Source of the DNA: an uncultured Armatimonadota bacterium
GTDB lineage: Bacteria > Armatimonadota > Fimbriimonadia > Fimbriimonadales > Fimbriimonadaceae
DNA length: 64,000 nt
Reading direction: 5' to 3'
Assembly: GCA_903899015.1 (NCBI GenBank)
Contig: CAIUHP010000045.1
Location: 62,001-126,000 of the forward strand
In this document: piece after piece, positions 54,943 to 64,000 of the stretch
How the letters are laid out: each line of letters starts with the position of its first letter
Numbering within the stretch: position 1 is the first letter of the stretch
The notes under the pieces: generated by a model
Databases searched by the model: none
What the model was told of the DNA's origin: nothing
What the model saw: only the letters and a program-made list of their open reading frames with translations
Translations under genes and position numbers: made by a program

Positions 54943-55049
54943 GAGGTCTAATGCCTAAGATTCGAAAGTGTTTCTCGAAGTCACGCGTACGAAATTTGTT
55001 TGATATCTAGATTGTGGCCTTAGTGCGATTTCTAACTCGGTGGTCCTGA

Positions 55050-56363
<1,314 letters not shown>

Positions 56364-56370
56364 TCGGAAG

Positions 56371-56412
56371 ATACCTGGCAAGGCAAGCAAATGGACTTGC
56401 CTTGCCGGGTAT
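56371..56412. terminator. Bidirectional terminator hairpin
   Basis: ATACCTGGCAAGGCAAG pairs with CTTGCCTTGCCGGGTAT (16 of 17 pairs, one G-U) across an eight-base loop. It separates metY from the convergent jelly-roll gene, ending directly at the latter's stop codon. Confidence 0.8.
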
Positions 56413-57594
56413 TCAGTTTTCGAACCCTAAGTTAACTGGCTTTTTGGCAAGTCGACGAAGGTCACGATCAGAATACATATCCTCCACCGGAGCGCATGGC
56501 GTCAGTGGCATTCTTAAGTCAACGATCTTGAAGCTGCTTTCACCGAGCCAAACCTGACCTCCGCCAAACAACTCGACTCCAATCTGAATCGTCGTAGCCC
56601 AGGAAGGTACGTCGACGACGGCCGACACCGCCTGCCAGTCAGAACCAGAATTGTTTGGGTGTGGAATCTGAGCGGTTGCCCATTGGCCGCCTCCGGGAAT
56701 GGCAACCATCGGCCCTCCCGCTACTCCTTGAGATGACTTAATGTAGGTTGTATAAGCGACGCGATGTCCCTTGAACTGGTCGGCACGAATTTCTTGATAG
56801 AGCGAAATGGGGTGATATCCCGAATTTGTATTGTGAAGCGTGACCGTAGGCTTCCCCTTGTATGAGGTTGTTGTGTCTAGGTAGATTTCTTTCTTTCCAG
56901 CACCATCTCCGAAGCTCCATCCAGGGATATCTCCTTGGTTCTTTGAACCTCGTGATTCATCGAAGCCGAGATTGTTGGGAGTTAGAGGGTCCTTTTCACC
57001 TGAAGGCGCTTGCGCCCAACCTGTTGTTTGAACGATCGAAGGATCGACTGTCTCGATCGCGATATCATCGGTCCACGTTTGACCTTGGCCTACCATTACT
57101 GGGCCGTAGAAGATTGCGACCGCATCTTTGGGCACGTCGAGAACAACAGAGCATAACGTCCAATTGTTGGTTCCTTTCAACGTCCGATTGCTCATATTGT
57201 CGAACTCGAGAGTCCGATTTTTTGCATCGACTCGCAGCCATAGTCCGGCCATTGAAGCCACATCTTGGGTCTTCATGTACCCTGAGAGACGGATCCGCTG
57301 GCCCCGATATTTCTCTGCACGGATACCTTGTGTGAGAGCGCGCCACATGTTTTCTTCGGTCGCCACTGACTTTATCGTCGCACTGCAATGGCCGTTGTGA
57401 AAGACAGAATCGTCTTTGCCGACCGCATAGCCTTTTGCAGATTGCCCGGGCGGCGTACCCACTCCCGTCACATCAGTCGTCCAGCCACTTAGCTTGGTGT
57501 AATGAGGGGAATTTTCACCCGGACTAGACGTTCCGGTAGCCGTTGTAGCTGTGATCGCAATGACTCCAAATGTCCCGATGATATGGTATTTCAT
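56413..57594 (-). CDS. Secreted protein with two tandem jelly-roll (CBM-like) modules
   Basis: 393 residues. Signal peptide about 1-20, then two related modules of about 160 residues: each has a RGQRIRLSGYMKT- or FKGHRVAYTTYIKS-like strand, a Trp-rich middle (NNWTLCSVVLDVPKDA, SDWQAVSAVVDVPSWA) and a closing QTWTDD / QVWLGE strand. This is the layout of CBM4/9-type beta-sandwiches, but no ligand residues can be named. Both modules begin at NLGF-like turns, and NLGFEN recurs at the very C-terminus. It is divergent from the glycosidase-sulfatase pair, suggesting a glycan-binding role. Confidence 0.65.
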   Translation of the reverse strand: MKYHIIGTFGVIAITATTATGTSSPGENSPHYTKLSGWTTDVTGVGTPPGQSAKGYAVGKDDSVFHNGHCSATIKSVATEENMWRALTQGIRAEKYRGQRIRLSGYMKTQDVASMAGLWLRVDAKNRTLEFDNMSNRTLKGTNNWTLCSVVLDVPKDAVAIFYGPVMVGQGQTWTDDIAIETVDPSIVQTTGWAQAPSGEKDPLTPNNLGFDESRGSKNQGDIPGWSFGDGAGKKEIYLDTTTSYKGKPTVTLHNTNSGYHPISLYQEIRADQFKGHRVAYTTYIKSSQGVAGGPMVAIPGGGQWATAQIPHPNNSGSDWQAVSAVVDVPSWATTIQIGVELFGGGQVWLGESSFKIVDLRMPLTPCAPVEDMYSDRDLRRLAKKPVNLGFEN

Positions 57595-57692
57595 GGCAGT
57601 TAAACCTCTAGAGGGGATTATAAGGTGACATTGCTGTTCCTGTTGCTTTGGATATCTTCAGGTGTTTTATCACGTGTTTTAGCGATTCACGG

Positions 57693-57698
57693 TAAGGT
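57693..57698 (+). promoter_or_regulatory. Minus-10 box of a leaderless promoter
   Basis: TAAGGT is followed by 6 bases and then the GTG at 57705. Confidence 0.45.
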
Positions 57699-57704
57699 GG
57701 CAAC

Positions 57705-60029
57705 GTGATTGGTTTGGGACTCATCGTTGCTTCTCTCATCGTGCCTCGGGAAATCGCTCGTCTGAAAGCGGGAGAGTTCGTAGCAAGTTTTAATTCAACT
57801 GGTTCTGTTGAATCTCTTCTTATCGGCGATCATTCCAATCTCATTCCATCAGGTCGTCCCTCGCCTCTAATCTCACTTAAAGTAGACGGCAAGATTCTTC
57901 TTCCAAAAGCTGCTGAATACGACTCGAAATCGCAGAACTTTCAGATTGACTTTGAAGGACATCGAGCCCAAGTTCGAACGAATGTTTTCTCTTCTCACCT
58001 TTCCTTCGAGCTAAAAGAGGTCCGCCCTTCGAAGGATGTTGAGTTGGTCATTTGGGGACCATTTCCTTCGACCCTAAAAGAGTCGGTTGGCGAGACGATC
58101 GGTGTGGTCCAAGGTCAGGGGCTTGCTTTTGGGATACAAGTTTTGAACGCAAAGACCCTTGGAGGATTCCCAAATACCGAAGATGATATTGAGCCTTCTT
58201 ACGATATTTTTGAGACTGGCAACCTAGTCGATATGAACGATAAGGACGCCGCGACCGAGAACTATCGTGGCGATACCGCAAGACCGACCGAATTCGGTTC
58301 CGTGGTCCAAGCCTATACCCGTAACCGTTCGAGGACTCGAGTGATTGAAAACTGGGGACACAAGCACTACACGGCTCCCGCCTATCGTGATGGAGGAGTG
58401 ACCGGTAGCAAGATTGCCCTATTCGGGTGCCAAGCTTCCGAAGCCCTCGAAACAATTGGGCGAATCGAAATTCAGGAAGGTTTGCCTCACCCAATAATGG
58501 ATGGGGTTTGGGGGAAGACAAGTCCGACTGCTCACGAATCCTATCTTGTTATGGGATACGACTCGAAGAACCTTGATGAATGTCTTGCGATCACCAAGGC
58601 CGCGGGCTTGCGCTACTTGTATACCGATGGTGGTTTCGAGTCATGGGGGCACTTCAAACTCGACCCAAAGGGCTTCCCGAACAACTGGCAGAGCATGAAG
58701 GAATGCGTTGAACGAGCCAAGAAGCAGGGCATTCGAATTGGAATCCACACTCTTTCGAACTTTATCACCACCAATGACGCATATGTCACTCCGGTGCCTG
58801 ACCGCCGACTTGCTGAAGTCGGGGCCAGTAAGTTAGTCGGTGCGATCAACTCGACCCAAACTGAGATTGGCATTCAAGATCCAATGTTCTTCAATCAAAT
58901 GTCGAACAACACACTACGAACCGTTCGGATTGACGACGAGCTGATTCAATACGACTCCGTCTCTGAAAGTAGTCCTTGGACACTTCATAAGTGCACTCGG
59001 GGAGCGTTTGGAACAAAATCATCCGACCATCGCTCTGGCGTTAGGATTGCTAAGCTCATGGATCATGGCTACAAGACTTTCTTGACGAATGCGGATCTCA
59101 CAAAGGAGGTCGCTCGCAATATCGCCCACCTCTTCAACGCAACCGGGATGCGGCAGGTATCTATGGATGGACTGGAGGGTAACTGGTCAACTGGGATGGG
59201 CCAGTATGGGCGCGCCCTATTTGCTGAGACGCTCTTCGATAATCTGTCGCCTGAGTTAAGAGGAGAAGTGATTAACGATGCCAGTAATCCTGGAGCGTTC
59301 AACTGGCACTTCAACACCCGAATGAATTGGGGCGAGCCATGGTATGCAGGTTTTCGAAAGAGTCAAACACTTTACCGCCTCAAAAATCAGCATTACTTTA
59401 AGAGGAATCTGATGCCTGGAATGCTTGGCTGGTTCCAGTTGACCTCCGAGACTACTCTTGAAGACATCCAGTGGTTGCTTGCGAGGGCCGCTGGTTTCGA
59501 CGCTGGTTTTTGTATTACTGCAAGTCTGGATTCTATTCACAAGAACCCGAACCTCAAGGAAATACTTGGAGCGGTCAAAGCTTGGGAATCTGCAAGACGA
59601 GCTCATGCGTTTCCTGCCCATCTTGCTAGCGGGTTGCAGGACATTAATCGTGAATTCGAATTAAGCCAAGAATTCGAAAAAACGTGGTCCATTACTGAGA
59701 TTCGATCAACCAAGTTTGCCGTCGGAACGGGTGTTAAAGAATTGCCGTTCGAAATGGGCGAATGGCCCGCAGGAGCGAAGTTAATTCTCCAAGTCCAAAA
59801 GGGTGGTGAGCTTGCTGATGGCACCGTCGAAGTCGATGGCACTCCCGTTTGGAATCATCAAGGAAGAGCGATCCATGGCTATCAACACTTAGTTGTGGAC
59901 CTGTCCAAGCTAAAACCAGGTTCTCACCGCCTCAAATTTACGGACAAGTTTACGGGTGAAAAGGGAGTTTCTATCGATGGCGAAGTCCGCGTTGCACTGG
60001 GTGAAGCTCAGCCACTTCATGCTCGGTGA
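57705..60029 (+). CDS. Putative secreted glycosidase, TIM-barrel, family unassigned
   Basis: 774 residues. A short hydrophobic N-terminus (MIGLGLIVASLIVP) may be a signal peptide. A beta-sandwich (about 25-250) leads to a barrel-like middle: LAITKAAGLRYLYTDGGFESWG, ECVERAKKQGIRIGIHTLSNFIT, QVSMDGLEGNWSTGMGQYG. An Asp or Glu in these strands could be catalytic, but I cannot assign a CAZy family; the order is loosely like GH27/GH36/GH31-type barrels. A C-terminal beta-sandwich follows. The gene starts with GTG, and a sulfatase gene follows 40 bp later, so a joint role on a sulfated glycan is likely. Confidence 0.6.
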   Translation: MIGLGLIVASLIVPREIARLKAGEFVASFNSTGSVESLLIGDHSNLIPSGRPSPLISLKVDGKILLPKAAEYDSKSQNFQIDFEGHRAQVRTNVFSSHLSFELKEVRPSKDVELVIWGPFPSTLKESVGETIGVVQGQGLAFGIQVLNAKTLGGFPNTEDDIEPSYDIFETGNLVDMNDKDAATENYRGDTARPTEFGSVVQAYTRNRSRTRVIENWGHKHYTAPAYRDGGVTGSKIALFGCQASEALETIGRIEIQEGLPHPIMDGVWGKTSPTAHESYLVMGYDSKNLDECLAITKAAGLRYLYTDGGFESWGHFKLDPKGFPNNWQSMKECVERAKKQGIRIGIHTLSNFITTNDAYVTPVPDRRLAEVGASKLVGAINSTQTEIGIQDPMFFNQMSNNTLRTVRIDDELIQYDSVSESSPWTLHKCTRGAFGTKSSDHRSGVRIAKLMDHGYKTFLTNADLTKEVARNIAHLFNATGMRQVSMDGLEGNWSTGMGQYGRALFAETLFDNLSPELRGEVINDASNPGAFNWHFNTRMNWGEPWYAGFRKSQTLYRLKNQHYFKRNLMPGMLGWFQLTSETTLEDIQWLLARAAGFDAGFCITASLDSIHKNPNLKEILGAVKAWESARRAHAFPAHLASGLQDINREFELSQEFEKTWSITEIRSTKFAVGTGVKELPFEMGEWPAGAKLILQVQKGGELADGTVEVDGTPVWNHQGRAIHGYQHLVVDLSKLKPGSHRLKFTDKFTGEKGVSIDGEVRVALGEAQPLHAR

Positions 60030-60069
60030 GCATTGGAATTAAAGCCTTTCTGGTAAACCCAAAATAACC

Positions 60070-61575
60070 ATGCGTATCATCTACATCGATATCGATTCTC
60101 TCCGGCCAGATCATCTTGGATGTTACGGATATCATCGGAACACGAGCCCGAATATCGATGCGATTGCTGGCAAAGGGGCGCTTATTAAAGGGCTATACGC
60201 ATCCGATACCCCTTGCTTACCCAGCCGGACTGCATTCTTTGGCGGCAAGTTTGGCACTCATTCTGGGGTCGTCAATCACGGAGGCGTTTGTGCCGATATT
60301 CAGGTCCAAGGAAAGGGTCGCGACTTTCGCACCTGGGCGGCTGAGAACTCGCTGGCATCACTGCTCACCCGGTGCGGTTATTGGACAGCCAGTATCAGCC
60401 CGTTTCCGCGACGCCATAGCGCCTATCAAATGACCTACGGATTTAACGAGACAATCGATACTGGACGCGGTGGGTTAGAGAATGCGGATGAGATCTTCGC
60501 ACAAGCAGAACGATGGCTGAAGTACCGGGCCACCCAGGACAACTGGTTTCTGCATGTCAATATGTGGGACCCTCACACGCCGTATGACACACCCGCCTTG
60601 TTTGGCAATCCCTTTGAAAATGATCCGATTGACAAGTGGATAACCCAGGAGATTATCGACAAACAGAGGGCATCCTATGGACCTCACTCGGCTAGGGAAG
60701 TGCCCGACTACGATGACCAAATCAATCCTGCCAGGTGGCCGTGGGGGAGGGGTGAAATTAAGAATCTTGAGGACGCCAAGATTCACCTCGACGGCTACGA
60801 CGCCGGAGTGAAATATGCCGACGAATATGTGGGCCGGATCATGGCGATCCTTAAAGAGGCGGGAGTATTAGAAGACACGGCGATCATCGTCGCCGCCGAT
60901 CACGGAGAGAATTTGGGTGAGCTCAATATCTGGGGAGATCACCAAACTGCTGATGAGTTTACGAATCATATCCCAGGCGTGATTTACTGGCCCGGCGTCA
61001 CCACTCCTGGTTCAATCATCGAAGGACTCCATTATCACCTCGACTTGGCTGCGACCCTCGTTGATTTGGCAGATCCAAAGGGTGCTGAAGAGATTGCATC
61101 CGCAAATTGGGCGGGCACCTCGATGAAGGACGACTTACTGGGAACGCAGAGTTCGGGGCAAGACAAGCTGTTCTTAAGCCAGGGCGCATGGAGCTTGCAG
61201 AGAAGTGTCCGATGGGAAAATTGGATACTGATCCGCACGCTTCACACCGGCATTAAGGATTTCAGTGAATGGATGCTCTTCGACCTGGCAAAAGACCCGC
61301 ACGAAACAACGAATCTAGCCAGCTCCTATCCCGAATTAGTTCACGAGATGGGGGCTGAGATGGAATCAGCATTTGCCGAGCTCTTTGAAAAGTGCCCGCT
61401 AGGAGATCCTTTCAAGGTCGTGGCCGCTGAAGGCGGTCCCCTGCATGCGAGGGTTAACGGCTATAACTGGGGGCCATACCTTGATCGACTTCGGCAAACG
61501 GGAAGAGTTCATCATGCTGAATGGTTGGAGAAGAATGGAAGTGCTCCGCGACCTCCCGACTTAGCTTCTTACTGA
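60070..61575 (+). CDS. Sulfatase (formylglycine type)
   Basis: 501 residues. The active-site motif is CLPSR (Cys49 to Arg53), which a formylglycine-generating enzyme must convert, and metal ligands are seen in IDIDSLRPDHLG (Asp7, Asp9) and in the AADHGENLG segment. It belongs to the arylsulfatase/choline-sulfatase-like group that removes sulfate from glycans. No signal peptide is visible and no maturase gene (anaerobic or FGE type) is in the window. It is 40 bp downstream of the putative glycosidase and co-directional, forming a likely operon. Its product would release sulfate before or after glycan cleavage. Confidence 0.86.
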   Translation: MRIIYIDIDSLRPDHLGCYGYHRNTSPNIDAIAGKGALIKGLYASDTPCLPSRTAFFGGKFGTHSGVVNHGGVCADIQVQGKGRDFRTWAAENSLASLLTRCGYWTASISPFPRRHSAYQMTYGFNETIDTGRGGLENADEIFAQAERWLKYRATQDNWFLHVNMWDPHTPYDTPALFGNPFENDPIDKWITQEIIDKQRASYGPHSAREVPDYDDQINPARWPWGRGEIKNLEDAKIHLDGYDAGVKYADEYVGRIMAILKEAGVLEDTAIIVAADHGENLGELNIWGDHQTADEFTNHIPGVIYWPGVTTPGSIIEGLHYHLDLAATLVDLADPKGAEEIASANWAGTSMKDDLLGTQSSGQDKLFLSQGAWSLQRSVRWENWILIRTLHTGIKDFSEWMLFDLAKDPHETTNLASSYPELVHEMGAEMESAFAELFEKCPLGDPFKVVAAEGGPLHARVNGYNWGPYLDRLRQTGRVHHAEWLEKNGSAPRPPDLASY

Positions 61576-61594
61576 GCGGACGTAAAACCAAAGA

Positions 61595-61620
61595 GCCCCC
61601 TGATCAACTAATCAAGGGGC
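61595..61620. terminator. Terminator hairpin after the sulfatase gene
   Basis: GCCCC pairs with GGGGC and TGAT with ATCA inside it, with one mismatch, across a six-base loop. Confidence 0.6.
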
Positions 61621-61647
61621 CCCTATCGGGTCATCTAGTGAGGCAGT

Positions 61648-62079
61648 TTAGGATTCGAAGATTTCCTCGAAACCGTTATCGACATGCAAGAGCACGAAAT
61701 CATCTGGTCGGCGGCGGATGACTGCAAAACCGCCATATTGCCTGCCATCGTGCATAAACGTGACGAAGAATTGATATTGTCTCCATCCAAGGTTATTGGC
61801 TAATCCTTCTGAGACCTTGCCAAATAACTGGGTTTTTGATTCGATCTCTCTCCAGCTCTCCTCAACATCGTTCCGACCCTGAGTAATAGCCTGGATCCAT
61901 TGGGCTGCATCCAATGTTCCAAGGAATGAAACACGGGCTTGATCCCATACGATGACCGAAAGGTTGCTTGCAACGGCTCGCCGTCCCGTGCGCTTAAATG
62001 CATATTCGAGCGCCGGAACCTGATATTCATCGGCTGCGTGGATGGAGTGGACGGTTTGGATGGGGAGATTTTGAACCAT
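61648..62079 (-). CDS. Hypothetical protein of 143 residues
   Basis: No signal peptide or transmembrane helix. The sequence is alpha-beta with many aromatic residues (LSVIVWDQARVSFLG, WRQYQFFVTFMHDGRQYGGFAVIRRR, FVLLHVDNGFEEIFE). The composition and regular strands look like a real folded protein, and it has co-directional neighbours, but no family is recognised. A hairpin at 62115-62142 separates it from the sedolisin gene upstream, so it is probably transcribed on its own. Confidence 0.55.
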   Translation of the reverse strand: MVQNLPIQTVHSIHAADEYQVPALEYAFKRTGRRAVASNLSVIVWDQARVSFLGTLDAAQWIQAITQGRNDVEESWREIESKTQLFGKVSEGLANNLGWRQYQFFVTFMHDGRQYGGFAVIRRRPDDFVLLHVDNGFEEIFES

Positions 62080-62114
62080 TTCGTTGAATGCCTTTTTAGA
62101 TGATTGATTGGCCT

Positions 62115-62142
62115 AGTGCATTGAATGTCGGTTCAATGCACT
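62115..62142 (-). terminator. Terminator hairpin after the sedolisin gene
   Basis: AGTGCATTGAA pairs perfectly over 11 bp with TTCAATGCACT across a six-base loop, just past the stop of the minus-strand gene. Confidence 0.65.
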
Positions 62143-62149
62143 CGATTCT

Positions 62150-64000
62150 TTAGGGAGTCACCGTCACATTTGCCGTCTTTGATGTCGTGCCAAGTGTGGC
62201 AGTAATTGTGATGGCGGTATTTGCGGTCGGTTTGGCCGGTTTGAAGCTGAATGTCGCGGTGATTGAACCAGCCGTTACCACTACGGAGGTTGGCACCGGA
62301 GCGATCGTTGCGTTTGAACTCTTAAGGCTAATGGTCGTTCCTGACGGTCCTGCCGGACCGGAGAGGGTTACTGTACCAGTTACGGAGTTAGATCCGTTGC
62401 CTTGAATCGTCGAAGCCGACAAGCTTAATCCGGAGAGGGTTGCCGTGGTAACGGTTAGGGAAGCAGTCTTAGAGACTCCACCCGTCACCGTGAGGGTGAC
62501 GCTTGCATTCGCGTTGACTGCGTGACTCAGCACTGGAACAGTTGTCGATGTGGAGCCTGCCGCCACGGTCACCGTTCCGGCACTGAAACTGGCCGCCGCC
62601 GAATTGCTGGAGGCCAATGTAACGACTGTACCGCTGGGTCCGGCCGGTGAAGTCAAAGTCACCGTTAGAGTCGAATTTGCGACTCCACCCAAAACTGATG
62701 TTGGTGAGAGTGCAACCGAACTTACAACCGCTGGGTTGATCGCCAGGGATGCCGTCGCTGATGAAGTTCCAAGGCTAGAAGTGATCGTCGCACTTGTCGT
62801 CGCGCTGACCGCTGCCGCCGTCAATGTAAACGTGCCGCTTGTCGTGCCGGCTGCAACTGTCACACTCTTCGCTGACAACGTAACGGCTGGGCTTGAACTC
62901 GAGATGGAGACAACTGAACCCGTTGCAGGAGCACTTCCGCTCAGGGTGACCGTTCCCGTGACAACTGTTCCGAGACCGCCGTAGAGGCTGGTCGAACTTA
63001 GCTTGAGGGAACTAATCGCTGGTGCGGAGATCGTTAAGCCAGCGGTTGTCGATCCATTTCCTGAAGTGGCTGTGATGGTAGCGCTGGTTGTAGCAGAGAC
63101 CGCTGAGGTGGAAACCGTGAACGTGGCCGTTGTTGCCCCTGCGGCAACGGTGACCGTCGCTGGCACGGTTGCTGAAGTGCTCGAAGATGAGAGAGAAACA
63201 ACCACTCCACCAGTTGGCGCCGCTTCCGCAATAGTGAGTGTCCCAGTAGTTGGCACACCACCGACGAGCGAGCTTGAAGCAAGCTTCAGCGAAGTAGGGT
63301 GAGGTGCCGTTAAGGAAAGTGATGCAACCGCTGAGCTTCCCGTCATCGCACCTGTAATGGTGACTGCAGTAGTAGAAGGAACCGCCTTCGTCGTCACTGT
63401 GAATGTTGCACTGGAAGAACCGGAAGCAACCGTGACTGAAGCTGGAACGACGACCGCCGCATTAGAAGAAGACAATGTAACAACCTGACCTGCCGAAGGG
63501 GCTGCAGAATTCAGCGTAACCGTTCCCGTCAGAATCGTTCCGTTGCCTCCTTCAATGCTTGTAGCTGAAACCGTGAGCGAGGAGACCTTCGTTGTGATTC
63601 CCAGAACCTGATTGACGAGTCCTTGGATATTCATGGCTCCCCATCCAGTTACGGTGTCCCAGCCAGCGGCTGCGGTTGATGTCGAACCACTGGGTAAGGT
63701 TCCGTTGCTTCCTGACGTGATGTCAAAGAAGATTGAGGAATTGCCGTTGTAGGAGTAGAGGAGGTCATTGATTCGGCCAAATCGTTGCTTACCTGCCGAA
63801 TTAGCAGTCAATCCACCCTGGGAGATGATCTGTTGCTCAGCGAGTGCGAGAGAAGCAGCCATCGTTGGAGAAGCTGCACTCGTTCCGCCGAATCCGGCAT
63901 GTACGCCTGCTGAACTGATCGTCGTCGTTCCGTAGGTTCCAGCCGCCAGATACATCGTATAACCGGTCGTCGGGTCGGCGTCTGCTGCAATATCAGGAAC
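62150..64000 (-). CDS. Sedolisin (peptidase S53) with five Ig-like repeats, 5'-partial
   Basis: The frame is open to the right edge, so the pro-domain and most of the catalytic domain lie outside. What remains starts PDIAADADPTTGY, then FGGTSAASPTMAA with the catalytic Ser, FFDITSGSNG and GWDTVTGWGAMN, the calcium-binding end of the sedolisin fold. The Ser of GTSA is present. Five Ig-like repeats of about 95 residues follow (scheme V.GG..TGTVTL...AP..G..V.LSSS...) to the C-terminus, with no membrane anchor. It is expected to be a secreted acid-type endopeptidase held on or near the surface through the Ig-like part. Its repeats belong to the same family as those of the two PQQ-type proteins. 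Confidence 0.84.
   Translation of the reverse strand, partial: VPDIAADADPTTGYTMYLAAGTYGTTTISSAGVHAGFGGTSAASPTMAASLALAEQQIISQGGLTANSAGKQRFGRINDLLYSYNGNSSIFFDITSGSNGTLPSGSTSTAAAGWDTVTGWGAMNIQGLVNQVLGITTKVSSLTVSATSIEGGNGTILTGTVTLNSAAPSAGQVVTLSSSNAAVVVPASVTVASGSSSATFTVTTKAVPSTTAVTITGAMTGSSAVASLSLTAPHPTSLKLASSSLVGGVPTTGTLTIAEAAPTGGVVVSLSSSSTSATVPATVTVAAGATTATFTVSTSAVSATTSATITATSGNGSTTAGLTISAPAISSLKLSSTSLYGGLGTVVTGTVTLSGSAPATGSVVSISSSSPAVTLSAKSVTVAAGTTSGTFTLTAAAVSATTSATITSSLGTSSATASLAINPAVVSSVALSPTSVLGGVANSTLTVTLTSPAGPSGTVVTLASSNSAAASFSAGTVTVAAGSTSTTVPVLSHAVNANASVTLTVTGGVSKTASLTVTTATLSGLSLSASTIQGNGSNSVTGTVTLSGPAGPSGTTISLKSSNATIAPVPTSVVVTAGSITATFSFKPAKPTANTAITITATLGTTSKTANVTVTP
62153..63588 (-). repeat. 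Five tandem ~287-bp repeats encoding Ig-like domains
   Basis: Same repeat scheme as the arrays at 20637-24018 and 37432-39146, here behind a protease domain. Confidence 0.8.

Overview
The window most likely comes from a diderm, heterotrophic member of the Armatimonadota (Fimbriimonas-like). This is inferred from three things: an S-layer-homology plus coiled-coil plus beta-barrel outer-membrane protein, a prepilin-type pseudopilin of the kind that is highly multiplied in that phylum, and many secreted glycan-active proteins beside giant beta-propeller/Ig-repeat proteins. Base composition is about 50 percent GC. No rRNA, tRNA, CRISPR array, insertion sequence or phage gene is visible. Both edges cut genes (a beta-helix glycosidase on the left, a sedolisin protease on the right).

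Layout. 1-10.2 kb: GH141-like beta-helix protein, SGNH esterase, hexose-6-phosphate mutarotase, polytopic membrane protein, thioredoxin-like protein, cNMP-binding protein, two beta-propellers and a GH29 fucosidase. 10.3-13.9 kb: a sulfotransferase gene broken by one in-frame TAG, a truncated copy of the start of an SLH porin gene, and the intact SLH porin gene. 13.9-19.5 kb: a five-gene ABC-2 exporter operon of YbhGFSR type with the two ATPase halves as separate genes. 19.7-28.3 kb: metallo-beta-lactamase-fold hydrolase, a 1971-residue protein with two PQQ propellers and thirteen Ig-like repeats, and a serine carboxypeptidase. 28.4-31.2 kb: an ECF sigma factor translationally coupled to a small one-TM protein and a large membrane protein. 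31.3-37.1 kb: BNR-repeat protein, aldo-keto reductase, TlpA-like protein, lipoprotein. 37.3-46.7 kb: a relic of a TPR-sulfotransferase, a second PQQ/Ig protein, two intact TPR-sulfotransferases flanking a pseudopilin and a tiny lipoprotein, and a second GH29. 46.9-56.4 kb: a two-domain protein of unknown role, aldo-keto reductase, a two-component/HD-GYP/universal-stress signalling island, and metY. 56.4-64 kb: tandem jelly-roll protein, unassigned glycosidase, sulfatase, a small unknown protein, and a sedolisin with Ig-like repeats.

How the genes fit together. The dominant themes are the cell envelope, secretion and glycan turnover. Two fucosidases, a GH141-like protein, an esterase and a sulfatase suggest growth on fucosylated, sulfated polysaccharide (inference). 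Three large secreted proteins share one Ig-like repeat family behind different N-terminal domains. At least ten genes have a TAnnnT box ending six or seven bases before the start codon with no ribosome binding site, a sign of leaderless transcripts; a minority have a clear Shine-Dalgarno sequence instead. This pattern was used to choose several start codons.
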